This document shows, piece by piece, positions 1 through 9,413 of a stretch of 64,000 nt of DNA. The notes under the pieces were generated by a model, which was not told the DNA's origin, ran no database searches, and saw only the letters and a program-made list of their open reading frames with translations. How positions within the stretch are numbered: position 1 is the stretch's first letter; every line of letters begins with the position of its first letter. Source of the stretch: Mycobacterium gordonae (lineage in GTDB: Bacteria; Actinomycetota; Actinomycetes; Mycobacteriales; Mycobacteriaceae); NCBI RefSeq assembly GCF_017086405.1, contig NZ_CP070973.1:4372739-4436738 (forward strand), given 5' to 3'. A program made the translations under genes and the position numbers.

Positions 1-2
1 TC

Positions 3-1733
3 CTGCGCCACCGCATGCCGCCTACAACCGCCGGCGCGATCGAATCCGCGACCAGCAGTGGCCAATTGATCATCGAAGCGGGCGAAGTGGCTGATGTATC
101 GCTGCGCGGAAGTGGCGTCGAACTGGTCGTCACGACAAGCGAAGGATCAGTTCGTCGACGCGGTGACGCGGTGGTGGTCGCAACCGGGACTGCGTGGGAT
201 CGGCGATCGCTGCAACGCTCGGCCCTGTGGGGCAACCTGCTGGCTTCGGGTGTCGCTTCGATGCACCCGTGCGGACTCGGCGTTCGCCTGGATACGCACG
301 GCCACCTCATCGACGAGGCCGGCGCCACGGTCCGAGGCGTCGTGTGCATCGGGGCGATCCGCCAGGGTGAGGAGTGGGAGACCACCGCAATCCCCGAGAT
401 CCGCGCCCAAGCAGCCGGCGTAGCGCAACTGCTCGCCGACGATACGCCCGACCATCCGATAAGGGCCCCCCGCCAAATCCCGACCACCCCGAAAGTGACC
501 GGTGCCGATGCCTTTTACGCCGAGGGTGTGCGTCGCTTGCTGGCCGTCCAGGACGGTGCATCGGTAGCTTTCGCCGCCGCGATCGCGGAGAATCCGCGGC
601 ACCCGCGTGCACACGTCGCGCTGGCGATGATCGCGACGGAACGTCCCGACCGGGCAGGCGGTCCCGACGCTGTCAACGGCCATCTGGCCCGAGCGCGGGC
701 GGCGCTGGCACATGGCAGCGACGAGGACCGCAGCCACGTGGAAGCGATTGCCACGTGGTGCGAGAAGGGAAACGCCGCAGGCACCGAAGCACTCATCGAC
801 CATCTCGGCCGCGTGCCGGATGACGCGGTCGCATTGCTGGTGCTCGCACCGTCGATTGCGTTCGCAGGGGCTGGCGATGCCTTGCCGGACGCGTGGCAGT
901 ACGTCGAGCGGTTCACCGGTGTGCACGGCGAGGCGCCGTGGTATCTGGGGTTACGCGCGTTCGGGCGAACCGAACAGGGCCTCTGGTACGACGCAGCCGA
1001 TCTCGCTGATGCCGCGCTCGACCTCGATCCAGGCAACGGCAACGCCGCGCACGCGCTGTCCCACGTGCACTACGAGACCGACGCGCACGGAGCCGGATTG
1101 AAGTGGCTGACGGAATGGATCGCCGGGTCGGGCAGCACGCAGCGTTACCTCCCGCACTTCCAGTGGCACGCCGCGCTGCACGAACTGGCAATGGGCAACG
1201 CCGCTGCGGCGGCGCGTCGGTATGCATCGTCTCTCGCGCCGCCCCACTCCCGCGACGTGCGCTGTCTGGTTGATGCCGGTTCCCTTGCCTGGCGGGCGCG
1301 GATGCACCCGGACTGGGTGACTCCGCCGGATCCGATGCCGGTACTGGCAGAGGTCGGATCCCTTGCCTATGCGCCGAAAACACCGTTCATCGCGTTTCAC
1401 GCGCTGCTTCTTTTGGCTGCGGCGAATGACCCGGCCGCGATCCGCGCGATCAGTGTCCCCGGCGCGACCGAGGAACAGGCGACGACGTTGCGCCTGATCG
1501 GTGAAGGCCTGATTGCGTTGACGGGGGGTGAGCTGCGCTCCGCGCTTGACCATCTCCTCGAATCGCTCCCGGGGCTCCCCTCGATCGGCGGCAGCCGTGT
1601 GCAACAGGAAGTGGTCCTCGAAACGGCTCTGGCCGCGATGCTCCAGCTCGGCGCACCGGGTCAGGCAGCGCGCCTGTTGTCGCGGCACCGCGCCGCGCCC
1701 GGTCCGCAGGTAACCCGCGGCGCCGTGAACTGA
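3..1733 (+). CDS. FAD/NAD(P)-binding protein C-terminus fused to a TPR (TTC38-like) domain, 5' partial
   Basis: The frame is open to the left edge, so the start is probably outside the window (first in-window ATG at 15). Residues ~1-145 from that ATG resemble the C-terminal part of FAD/NAD(P)-binding proteins: a GDAVVVATG strand and a run ending in WETTAIPEIRAQA, typical of the last FAD-contacting segment. From ~residue 160 the sequence becomes alpha-helical repeats (FAAAIAENPRHPRAHVALA, AALDLDPGNGNAAHALSHVHYE) like the tetratricopeptide-38 family, running to the stop. The N-terminal domain call is family recollection; the fusion is seen directly as one uninterrupted frame. Substrate unknown. 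The following genes (MBL hydrolase, SDR, nitroreductase) suggest a small redox cluster. Confidence 0.7.
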   Translation: MRHRMPPTTAGAIESATSSGQLIIEAGEVADVSLRGSGVELVVTTSEGSVRRRGDAVVVATGTAWDRRSLQRSALWGNLLASGVASMHPCGLGVRLDTHGHLIDEAGATVRGVVCIGAIRQGEEWETTAIPEIRAQAAGVAQLLADDTPDHPIRAPRQIPTTPKVTGADAFYAEGVRRLLAVQDGASVAFAAAIAENPRHPRAHVALAMIATERPDRAGGPDAVNGHLARARAALAHGSDEDRSHVEAIATWCEKGNAAGTEALIDHLGRVPDDAVALLVLAPSIAFAGAGDALPDAWQYVERFTGVHGEAPWYLGLRAFGRTEQGLWYDAADLADAALDLDPGNGNAAHALSHVHYETDAHGAGLKWLTEWIAGSGSTQRYLPHFQWHAALHELAMGNAAAAARRYASSLAPPHSRDVRCLVDAGSLAWRARMHPDWVTPPDPMPVLAEVGSLAYAPKTPFIAFHALLLLAAANDPAAIRAISVPGATEEQATTLRLIGEGLIALTGGELRSALDHLLESLPGLPSIGGSRVQQEVVLETALAAMLQLGAPGQAARLLSRHRAAPGPQVTRGAVN

Positions 1734-1920
1734 GCCTCGCGGGCATCGGCCAGAACGATCTGCGAGTGCTGACCGTCGGCCCTGGCTCGAATATTTCGCC
1801 GGGATCGGCCACGGATCACGAACTGCGGACTACGAACTTTCAAGGGTTCGGCTCGCAGTCCGGGCCGCGAGGCTGATCTGGACCGGAAACGCATCCGGGA
1901 ACGGTCCAAAGGAGAAGAAC

Positions 1921-2835
1921 ATGAGCCTGGACAACATTTCGAACCTTGCTAGGCCAGGACTCGACGAGTTGGTTCCGTCGCGCTACGCGGTGCAGGTCGG
2001 CGACATCGAGGTGTTGGTAATCAGCGACGGGGTGCTACCGATACCAACCGCGACGATGGCCACCAACGCCGACGCCACCGACCTGGCGAGCTGGCTGGAC
2101 GACATGTTCTTGCCGTCGGACCTGCTCGAGTGGCCGCTGAACGTGGTCGTGGTACGAAGCGGCGACCGGACCATCCTCGTCGACGCTGGGCTGGGAGCGG
2201 AATTCCCGGACTTCCCGCGAGCCGGGCAAACCGTTCACCGACTGGAGGCCGCGGGTGTCGATCCAGCATCCGTGACTGACGTGGTGCTAACCCACTTGCA
2301 CATGGACCACATCGGAGGGCTGCTCACCGACGGACTAAAGGCCCGGCTACGGCCGGACCTGCGAATCCACCTCGCGACCGCCGAGGCCGAGTTCTGGACG
2401 GCGCCCGATTTCTCCCGCACCGCCATGCCGGCGGGGATGCCGGAGGCACTTCGATCGGCGGCCTCGCGGTTCTTGGACGAATACCGCAGCCACCTGCAGC
2501 CGTTCGAGACCGAGTACGAGGTGGCACCGGGAGTAGTCGTCTGCCGCACCGGCGGTCACACCCCCGGGCACAGCGTGGTCCGTCTGGCGTCCGGCGACGA
2601 CCGACTGACGTTCGCCGGTGACGCCGTGTTCCAGGTCGGGTTCGACCAACCAGAGTGGCAGAACGGCTTCGAACACGACCCCGAGGAGGCGGCGCGCGTT
2701 CGGATTCGTCTCTTGCAGGAGATAGCGGCGACCGGCGAGTCTCTGGTTGCCACTCACCTGCCATTCCCGTCCGTCTGCCGGGTGGCCGCCGTCGGCAACG
2801 CTTTTCGCTGCGTACCGGCTGTCTGGGTGTACTGA
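1921..2835 (+). CDS. MBL-fold metallo-hydrolase (lactonase/glyoxalase-II-like)
   Basis: 304 aa. The metallo-beta-lactamase metal motif THLHMDHIGG is present at ~residues 122-131, with later metal ligands in GGHTPGHS (~211-218) and FAGDAVF (~231-237). This is the arrangement of N-acyl-homoserine-lactonase and related hydrolases that bind two zinc ions. The ATG is preceded by an aaaggagaag ribosome-binding site. No signal peptide is visible, so it is probably cytoplasmic. It is followed by an SDR-like gene on the same strand. Substrate cannot be inferred. Confidence 0.85.
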   Translation: MSLDNISNLARPGLDELVPSRYAVQVGDIEVLVISDGVLPIPTATMATNADATDLASWLDDMFLPSDLLEWPLNVVVVRSGDRTILVDAGLGAEFPDFPRAGQTVHRLEAAGVDPASVTDVVLTHLHMDHIGGLLTDGLKARLRPDLRIHLATAEAEFWTAPDFSRTAMPAGMPEALRSAASRFLDEYRSHLQPFETEYEVAPGVVVCRTGGHTPGHSVVRLASGDDRLTFAGDAVFQVGFDQPEWQNGFEHDPEEAARVRIRLLQEIAATGESLVATHLPFPSVCRVAAVGNAFRCVPAVWVY

Positions 2836-2895
2836 CCCCGGGTCGAACAACTGCGCGAAAATGCTCACCGCGCGCATCAGCAAGGAAGGGTCACC

Positions 2896-3654
2896 ATGAG
2901 AATCGTCGTAATCGGGGGAACCGGCCTGATCGGGTCAAAAGTCGTGCAGGCCTTGGCTGAACGCGGTCATGATGCCGTCGCTGCAGCTCCATCGACTGGT
3001 GTGAACGCCGTGACCGGCGAGGGCTTGTCCGATGCGCTGACCGGCGCATCGGTGGTCGCCGACGTATCGAACTCGCCGTCGTTCGAGGACGCCGCAGCGA
3101 TGGAATTCTTCAATAGTGCGACAACGAACTTGCTGGCGGCCGAGGCCCAAGCCGGTGTTAGGCATCATGTTGCGCTGTCCGTGGTGGGCACCGATTGTCT
3201 TGCGCCGCAGAACGGTTACTTCCAAGCCAAGCAGGCGCAGGAAGATCTCATCACTGCGGGGCCGATTCCTTACTCGATCGTGCACGCAACGCAGTTCTAT
3301 GAGTTTCTCAACTTCATTGCCGACTCCGCTACCGAGGGGAACACGGTGCGGCTGCCGTCGGCCTTTATTCAGCCAATGGCCGCGGCCGACGTCGCCGAAG
3401 CGGTTGCCATCGCAGCGGTCAGTGCGCCGATGAACGGCATCAGCGAAGTGGGCGGGCCCCAGGCGTATCGCATGCCCGATCTCATTCGGACGGTATTGAC
3501 CGCCCACGGAGATGCTCGCGAAGTCCTCGCCGATCCCGCCGCGCGGTATTGGTACGCCGAAATCCAAGAGCGCACGCTTGTTCCCGATGACGGCGCGAAT
3601 CTGTTCGAAACCAGGTTGGAGGACTGGATTCTCGAAACGGCCGCGAAAGGATAG
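2896..3654 (+). CDS. NmrA-like/atypical SDR NAD(P)-binding protein
   Basis: 252 aa. The N-terminus MRIVVIGGTGLIGSKVV is a Rossmann GxxGxxG nucleotide-binding loop. A mid-protein segment HHVALSVVGTD and the YFQAKQAQEDLI helix resemble NmrA/atypical short-chain dehydrogenases, which bind NAD(P) and act as redox sensors or reductases. The classic YxxxK is replaced by YFQAK. An aaggaag ribosome-binding site precedes the ATG. It lies 8 bp upstream of the nitroreductase start, so co-transcription is likely. Confidence 0.85.
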   Translation: MRIVVIGGTGLIGSKVVQALAERGHDAVAAAPSTGVNAVTGEGLSDALTGASVVADVSNSPSFEDAAAMEFFNSATTNLLAAEAQAGVRHHVALSVVGTDCLAPQNGYFQAKQAQEDLITAGPIPYSIVHATQFYEFLNFIADSATEGNTVRLPSAFIQPMAAADVAEAVAIAAVSAPMNGISEVGGPQAYRMPDLIRTVLTAHGDAREVLADPAARYWYAEIQERTLVPDDGANLFETRLEDWILETAAKG

Positions 3655-3662
3655 CCGAAGCG

Positions 3663-4337
3663 ATGTCGACAATGGACGTTTACGAGGCGGTCACGAGCCG
3701 ACGAGCGGTGCGCGGGTTCACCGATCAGCCCGTCCCAACAGAGGTGCTGGAGCGTGTTCTTTCCGCCGCGGCTTGGTCCCCGTCGGGATCGAACCTCCAA
3801 CCGTGGCACATCTACGTTCTGACCGGTGCTCCGCTGATGCAGCTCAAAATGCTTGCAGTGCATCGCGTGGGGGCGGGCGACCCCTGGGACGAGCGCGAGT
3901 TCGAAATGTACCCAACGGATTTGAAGCCGCCCTATCGTGATCGCCGGGCCGCCTTCGCCAAACAACGCTACGGTGCACTCGGCATTGCACGCGAGGACTT
4001 GGAGGCTCGTCAGCGCGCCGCGATCGCGAACTGGGACTGTTTCGGCGCACCCGCCGCCCTATTCTGTTACATCGATCGCGATATGGGCCTTCCCCAATGG
4101 GCAGACCTCGGTATGTACCTGCAAACCGTGATGCTGCTGCTGCGCGCCGAGGGCTTGCACAGCTGCCCGCAGATGGCGTGGTCCCAAACTCGCAAATCCG
4201 TTGCCGAGGTGGTGTCACCCCCCGACGGGCGCATCCTCTTCTGTGGCATGTCCATCGGGTATGAGGACCCGACAATCGGTTACGCGCGTACCGGACGTGC
4301 GCCGCTCGACGAGACCGTCACGTTCATTCAGGGTTAG
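3663..4337 (+). CDS. Nitroreductase family protein
   Basis: 224 aa, usual length for FMN-dependent nitroreductases. The N-terminus has the FMN-binding SRRAVRGFTDQPV motif (~residues 12-24), followed by AAAWSPSGSNLQPW, the characteristic SxSNxQPW loop. The C-terminal ILFCGMSIGYEDP resembles the conserved GxxxGY segment. Such enzymes use NAD(P)H to reduce nitro groups, quinones or flavins. It follows the SDR gene closely, probably in one operon. The physiological substrate is unknown. Confidence 0.88.
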   Translation: MSTMDVYEAVTSRRAVRGFTDQPVPTEVLERVLSAAAWSPSGSNLQPWHIYVLTGAPLMQLKMLAVHRVGAGDPWDEREFEMYPTDLKPPYRDRRAAFAKQRYGALGIAREDLEARQRAAIANWDCFGAPAALFCYIDRDMGLPQWADLGMYLQTVMLLLRAEGLHSCPQMAWSQTRKSVAEVVSPPDGRILFCGMSIGYEDPTIGYARTGRAPLDETVTFIQG

Positions 4338-4460
4338 CGCTGCGTCGACGGTTGCCGGCTGCACCCCTCGACCGCAGCCGGAGCGCTCGCTAGCATCAGG
4401 TTCGGACCAGCCGCCATTCGCCAACAGCAAACCGGGTGGGGGCCACTGGGACCGGACGCA

Positions 4461-7257
4461 ATGGTGACTATGTCGAGCCAGGGGCGGGAACAACGTCTGA
4501 GCGGCCGCGCCGCCGAATGCGGGACGCTGCGCGGCATGGTCGCGACGGTCCAGTCAGGAAGCCATCAAGTTTTGGTTCTTCGCGGCGAAGCGGGGGTCGG
4601 CAAGACCGCCTTGCTGAGGTACGTGTCAGCGCTCGCGTCGAGGTTCCGCTGTGTCCAGGTGGCAGGTGTGGAGTCGGACATGGAGCTCGCATTCGCCGGC
4701 CTGCAGCAGCTGTGCGCGCCGCTGATGGATCGATTCGATGAATTGCCCCAGCCGCAGCGCGAGGCGCTGAACGTAGCCTTTGGCCGCGGTGTCGGACCGG
4801 CGCCCGACCGTTTCCTGGTCGGATTGGCCGTACTGAGCCTGATGGCCGCCGCCGCCGACGACCAACCCCTGCTGTGCATCATCGACGATGCACAGTGGCT
4901 CGACCAGGTGTCGGTGCAGACACTCGCCTTCGTCGCGCGGCGTCTCTTGGCCGAGCCCGTGGCGTTGGTCTTTGCCGTCCGCGATGGCGGCGCATCACCA
5001 TTGGCCGGCTTGCCGGAACTCGCGCTCAGCGGCTTGTCTGACCGAGAGGCCCGCGATCTGCTGGACAGGGTCATGCCCGCGCGGATCGACGAGCGGGTGC
5101 GTGACCGCATCGTCGCCGAGACGAGGGGCATTCCGTTGGCATTGCTCGAGATGCCGCGAAACCTCTCTGCGGCAGAGCTTGCTGGCGGCTTCGGGAATCT
5201 GGCCGCGCACCGCTCGGCGGGACAGCTGGAGGAAAGCTTTGTGCATCGGATCAAGTCTCTTCCGGCCGACACTCAACGGTTGCTGTTGGTCGCGGCGGCC
5301 GAGCCAGTCGGCGACGCTGCGTTGTTCTTGCGTGCGGCAGCCACTTTGGGCATCACGGTCGACGCGTTAGCGCCGGCCGAAAGCGAAGGACTGATCGAAT
5401 TCGGTCCGCGCATGCGCTTTCACCACCCGTTGATGCGCTCAGCCGCTTACCGCGCCGCGGACCTTTCTGACCGTAGAGCTGTACATCGCGCATTGGCCGA
5501 CGCGACGGATCCGCAATCCGACCCCGACCGTCGGGCTTGGCACGCCGCGAACGGCGCGGCGGGACCCGATGATGCGGTTGCCACGGAACTGGAAACCTCA
5601 GCGGCCCGAGCGCAGAGCAGGGGCGGCATAGCCGCGGCAGCGGCATTCTTGGAGCGCGCAACCGCGCTGACATCGGATGCGGGCCGGCGCGGTTCCAGGG
5701 CCATCGCTGCCGCACAGGCCAAAGGCGATGCGGCGGCCGCCGAGGCCGCATACGAACTCCTTGCGATCGCCGAACTAGGCCCGCTGTCCGACCTTCAGCG
5801 CGCCCAAGTGGCTCGATTGCGTGCCCAGATGGACTTTGCCCGCAGCCGCGGAGGTGGTGGCGGTGCGCCCCGACTTGCCGAGCCCGCAGCGCAACTGCTC
5901 GACGCCGCCCGAAGTCTGGAAACCTTCGACGACGAACTGGCCCGGGAGACCTATTTCGAGGCGCTCGCCGCAGCCATGTATGCCGGGCGACTCGGTGGAC
6001 TCGACGCGCTGGCGAAGGCCGCCGAGACGGCGCGCGCTGCGGTTGACCGGGCACCGAAACTGCATCAACCGATGAACCTGCTGTTGAGCGGCGTGACCAA
6101 CCGAATCATGAGCGGCGTCAACGACGGCGGCGCCGTGCTGCGTACAGCGATGGAGCTCATCTGCACCCAAACGGGGCAAAACGACAGCCAGGCGCTGCGC
6201 TGGATGTCGTTGGCCTTCCCAGTCGTGCAGGAGTCCTTCGCGGCCGAACTGTGGGACGACGCGATCTACCGTCAATTGGCTACCGACATCGTCGGGCAAG
6301 CGCGTCAGGCCGGTGCCCTGGCTATCCTTCCGCGGGCGCTCGCATACCGGGCGAGGGCCCACGTATTGGCGGGCGAATTCGCCGCTGCAGCAACGCTTAT
6401 CGACGAGGCGGCCTCGATCACCGCATCGACCGGCTACACGCCGTTCAAATACGACGCATTGCTACTGACTGCCTGGCAGGGGATATCAGATGCGGTTGGT
6501 TTGATCGAGGCAGCCTCCGCTGAGGGAATCGCCAGGGGCGAAGGCCGGCTGCTCGGCTTGGCTGGGTATGCCGCGGTTCTGCTCTACAACGGGCTCGGCC
6601 GCTACGGAGGCATTCGCCGCCGGTCGCCAGGCGTGTGAATACGAAGACCTCGGCTTCTACGGATGGTGCTTGATCGAACTGATCGAAGCCGCGGCACACA
6701 CTGGCGAACGAGAGACGGCCGCCGCGGCCGTAAGTCAGCTCGCAGCTCGCGCTGGCGCCAGCGAAACCGACTGGGGTCTAGGTGTTTTGGCGAGCGCGCG
6801 AGCCCTGATAGCCGACGATCAGAACGCCGAGGGGCTCTTCGCCGAAGCCATCGAACGCTTGGAGCGCACCAGCATCGTCGTACAGTTGGCTCGCACCCAT
6901 CTGCGCTACGGGGAGTGGCTGCGCCGGGTGAACCGGCGGCTCGATGCACGTCGACACCTCACCGAGGCCCATTCGATGTTTACCCGAATGGGCGCGAACG
7001 CCTTCGCGGAGCGGACTCGCCGGGAACTTGTCGCCATCGGTGAGAAAGTGCGCAAGCAACCCCTCCGCTCCGGAGATGAGCTGACGGCGCAGGAAGCGCA
7101 GATCGCACGATTGGGCGCGGAGGGGCTGACGAATCAGGAGATCGGCGCGCAGTTGTTCATCAGCACGCACACCGTCGAATGGCATCTCAGGAAGGTGTTC
7201 GTCAAGCTGGGGATTACGTCGCGTAGGCAGCTCCGGACCGTGTCGTGGGCCAGCTAG
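4461..7257 (+). pseudogene. LuxR-family AAA ATPase transcriptional regulator, split by a frameshift
   Basis: Two frames together make one ~930-aa LuxR regulator. The first (4461-6638) has an N-terminal P-loop VLRGEAGVGKTALL (~residues 35-48) and Walker B-like CIIDDAQWLD, then alpha-helical repeats. It stops after NGLGRYGG. The second frame resumes at about 6607 with EAFAAGRQACEYEDLGFYGW and ends in a LuxR DNA-binding domain (ELTAQEAQIARLGAEGLTNQEI, HTVEWHLRKVF). Removing one G of the GG at 6606-6607 restores ...GRYEAFAAGRQ, so a single-base insertion is the likely lesion. It could be a true mutation or an assembly error. As read, the ATPase part would lack its DNA-binding domain. Confidence 0.85.
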
Positions 7258-7398
7258 GGTCGACGAAACGCCTCGACGATCGCCTCCTGGCTCTGTGCGT
7301 TCAGGCGCGGGCGCCGGTCCAGCGCGGCCGCGGGAAGGTGCGGGTCGGCCACGCCGGGCGAGCTCGGAAATGCGTGTGGCGGCGCTGACCTGCATAAC

Positions 7399-7446
7399 CA
7401 CTGGTGGGCGCGGACGGTATCGAACCGCCGACCGCTGGTGTGTAAA
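7399..7446. repeat. attL core: 48-bp direct repeat, left copy
   Basis: Identical to 16922-16969. It contains the 3' half of tRNA-Val (T arm, acceptor, ACCA) without the 5' half, as left behind when an element integrates into a tRNA 3' end. The two copies diverge immediately on both sides. Confidence 0.92.
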
Positions 7447-7522
7447 GGCGTTTCTGTGTGCTGGTAGATACGCCTACCCGGTATGTGAGCAGGCATAGCA
7501 CATCACGGTAGTTCACGCGAGT

Positions 7523-7563
7523 TATCTGTAACTGTGGGCAAAGTGTGGGCACGGCGTGGGCAC
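7523..7563. repeat. Arm-type integrase-binding repeats, left end
   Basis: After TATCTGTAACT (7523-7533) there are three GTGGGCA units, beginning TGTGGGCA at 7533 and 7544 and CGTGGGCA at 7555, an exact 11-bp period. The same block recurs at the other end of the element (16836-16867). In the excised circle the two blocks would flank the core about 55 and 77 bp away, the layout of P and P' arm sites of tyrosine integrases. Function is inferred from position and periodicity. Confidence 0.65.
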
Positions 7564-7611
7564 GGTGACGAGGCCGGGAATCAGCACAGCACTCATTGGG
7601 CGGCAACAACG

Positions 7612-7746
7612 ATGATCACTCACGACGACAACGCGATCACCTGGCGCGACGTCGCCCGGCCAGTGTGCAAGGCCGGTGACGGCACCGTCCGCTGGTCACT
7701 GTTCGTGCTGGCCGACGACCTGGAGCGGCTCAGTCGGACCGCGTGA
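7612..7746 (+). CDS. Possible 44-aa protein at the left end of the element
   Basis: Short frame starting MITHDDNAITWRDVA and ending LADDLERLSRTA. Its composition is protein-like rather than random, but no family is recognised and no clear ribosome-binding site is seen. It converges with the nuclease gene on the minus strand. Small unannotated proteins are common near the ends of such elements. The rest of 7258-7611 holds only the att core and arm repeats. Confidence 0.3.
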   Translation: MITHDDNAITWRDVARPVCKAGDGTVRWSLFVLADDLERLSRTA

Positions 7747-7779
7747 AACCGCGCCGTATACGCGTAGGCGCGCCCCTAT

Positions 7780-9120
7780 CTAGGTGTTCGGCCCGCCCGC
7801 ACTCTCCGGGGGCGAGCTGGCTTGGTTCTCAGCAGACTCATCCGCAAGCACTTCTGTCGACTCGGTGGACGACTCGGCCGGCGGCGGGTACTCGAACCGT
7901 CCGCGGGCCTGGATGAGCAGCGCCCTAGCTGTGTCGGCGTCGATGCGACCCTCTGCGTGGTCGCGCGCGATGTGGAACAACGACCTGGTGTCGATTACTA
8001 GGCCATCGTTCTCGGCGAACGCCTCGACGTCCTCATCCTGCCCCCAAAGCAGCTGCCTGCGCGTGCTCGGGTCGCGTTCACGAAATTGGTTCACGATGTA
8101 CCACTGCGCGTCCGGAAACCGGCCGACCTCCTGCTGATATGCCTGGGTGAATCGCGACAACTTCAGCAGGTCGGTAGTGCTCCCCCCGCCGGTATAGCCC
8201 TTGACTTCACCGATGGCAGTCCAGCCGCCGTCCCTTATGCGGAGGTCTTCCATTTTCTGTCGAGCGCCGCGAGCGTCTCGGTCCTCGACGTCGAAGCCTA
8301 ACTGCCGCAAGCTATTCGCGACCGCTTGGACAAGTTGATGGTCTGAAGCGGTCAGGATGAGGCGCTCGTTAGCGTCCGCATTACGACGACGCTCCTGAAG
8401 CTCTGCCTCAACCTTCGCCACCTGGCGGCTGAGCCGCTCCGTCGTCTCGTCAAGTTCTCGCTGCGCGCTCTCAACCTCGCGAGCCGCGTCGCGCTCAGCT
8501 CCAGTAATCCACTCCTCGCGATGCGACCATTCGGGGCCAGCTGGGAACGCCAGCGGCTCCTTCGTGGCCCAGCGTTCGAGAGCAAGGGCGATCCATCGTC
8601 GAGTTAGTTCGACCCCCTCGGGCAAGTAAATGACTTCTTTCGGGCCACGGCTCTCATGAAAAATCGCTGCGTAAACGTGCCCGTCCGCGTCGGTGATCAA
8701 CGGGATGAAATACTCGATTTGCTGCTCGTTCGGCGGTCTTTCCAGGACTTGGCGCGGAAGGGGCTGAGCGCTAATGGTTTTGACGACTTGTTTTAGGTCA
8801 CTGCGGAACTCTGCCGGCCCCTCACCCGTCAAGAGCACTTCCTCACCGAGCGTGCCGCGTGTACTGATGCCGTATGGAAAAGTCACCCAATTCCAGGCCG
8901 GCTTACCGCCGATTTGGAGTACATAATGATGCGCTTGCCAGCCGCTTGGTGAACCAATCGAAATGATGGCGTCCCAACTTTCACCGCGGAACCCCTGCAA
9001 ACCGTTCGTCATCACGCCCACTGTCGGGATCAATCCCTCAGTCACGGTCGCGTCCTCGACGTGGCTGAGCAGCACGCGTGGACGTGGTCTCTCGTTGTAG
9101 ACCACTTCGTTTGGTGACAT
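7780..9120 (-). CDS. Coiled-coil protein with PD-(D/E)XK-like nuclease domain (putative defence cargo)
   Basis: 446 aa, three parts. Residues ~1-195 form a region of unknown family. Residues ~205-255 are a charged coiled coil (AAREVESAQRELDETTERLSR). From ~265 a restriction-endonuclease-like domain follows: LRQLGFDVEDRD, then MEDLRI and, eleven residues on, GEVKG. The D...ExK spacing suits a PD-(D/E)XK catalytic core. The C-terminal ~30 residues are Ser/Glu/Pro rich. Codon use looks less GC-rich than the capsid gene next to it, suggesting separate acquisition. It sits at the end opposite the integrase, the usual cargo position, near a HIRAN gene. A role in restriction or interference is inference; no known system is recognised. 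Confidence 0.65.
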   Translation of the reverse strand: MSPNEVVYNERPRPRVLLSHVEDATVTEGLIPTVGVMTNGLQGFRGESWDAIISIGSPSGWQAHHYVLQIGGKPAWNWVTFPYGISTRGTLGEEVLLTGEGPAEFRSDLKQVVKTISAQPLPRQVLERPPNEQQIEYFIPLITDADGHVYAAIFHESRGPKEVIYLPEGVELTRRWIALALERWATKEPLAFPAGPEWSHREEWITGAERDAAREVESAQRELDETTERLSRQVAKVEAELQERRRNADANERLILTASDHQLVQAVANSLRQLGFDVEDRDARGARQKMEDLRIRDGGWTAIGEVKGYTGGGSTTDLLKLSRFTQAYQQEVGRFPDAQWYIVNQFRERDPSTRRQLLWGQDEDVEAFAENDGLVIDTRSLFHIARDHAEGRIDADTARALLIQARGRFEYPPPAESSTESTEVLADESAENQASSPPESAGGPNT

Positions 9121-9180
9121 CGGGCCAGCCTACCGAGCGCCGCTGACGCGCCTACTGCTCCCATCAGCCGTTTGGACGGG

Positions 9181-9396
9181 TTATCTTCGTCGTCGCCAGG
9201 GCGTCAGGTTCGCGCGGCGCAGCTTCGCGCGTTCGTCCTGCGGCCCAACATCATCGACCGAATCAACGGTCTGCGTTGCCGCCGGCAACGGCTCAAGGTC
9301 CACGCCGAGCCCGTACACCCGTGCTTGCTGCGCCAGGATCTTCCGGCACACCTCCGCGAACCGGTGATCACCCTCGGTCGGCGGCTGTGGTCGGAG
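9181..9396 (-). pseudogene. C-terminal remnant of an unidentified phage-like gene
   Basis: A minus-strand frame open for 71 codons between stops carries HRFAEVCRKILAQQARVYGL and ends TPWRRRR before TAA at 9183-9181. The sequence looks like a genuine C-terminus with an amphipathic helix, but there is no ATG. It lies between the HIRAN gene and the nuclease gene, as if its 5' part was lost when the cargo arrived. Alternative non-ATG starts are possible. No family is assigned. Nothing else is seen in 9121-9413. Confidence 0.4.
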
Positions 9397-9413
9397 CTAG
9401 CGATGGTTACCCC

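Noticed and set aside
7254..7496. 80-aa minus-strand frame across the left att site
   Set aside because: It runs through the tRNA-derived att core and has no ribosome-binding site; only its last 25 residues look protein-like, possibly a remnant, which is too little to call.
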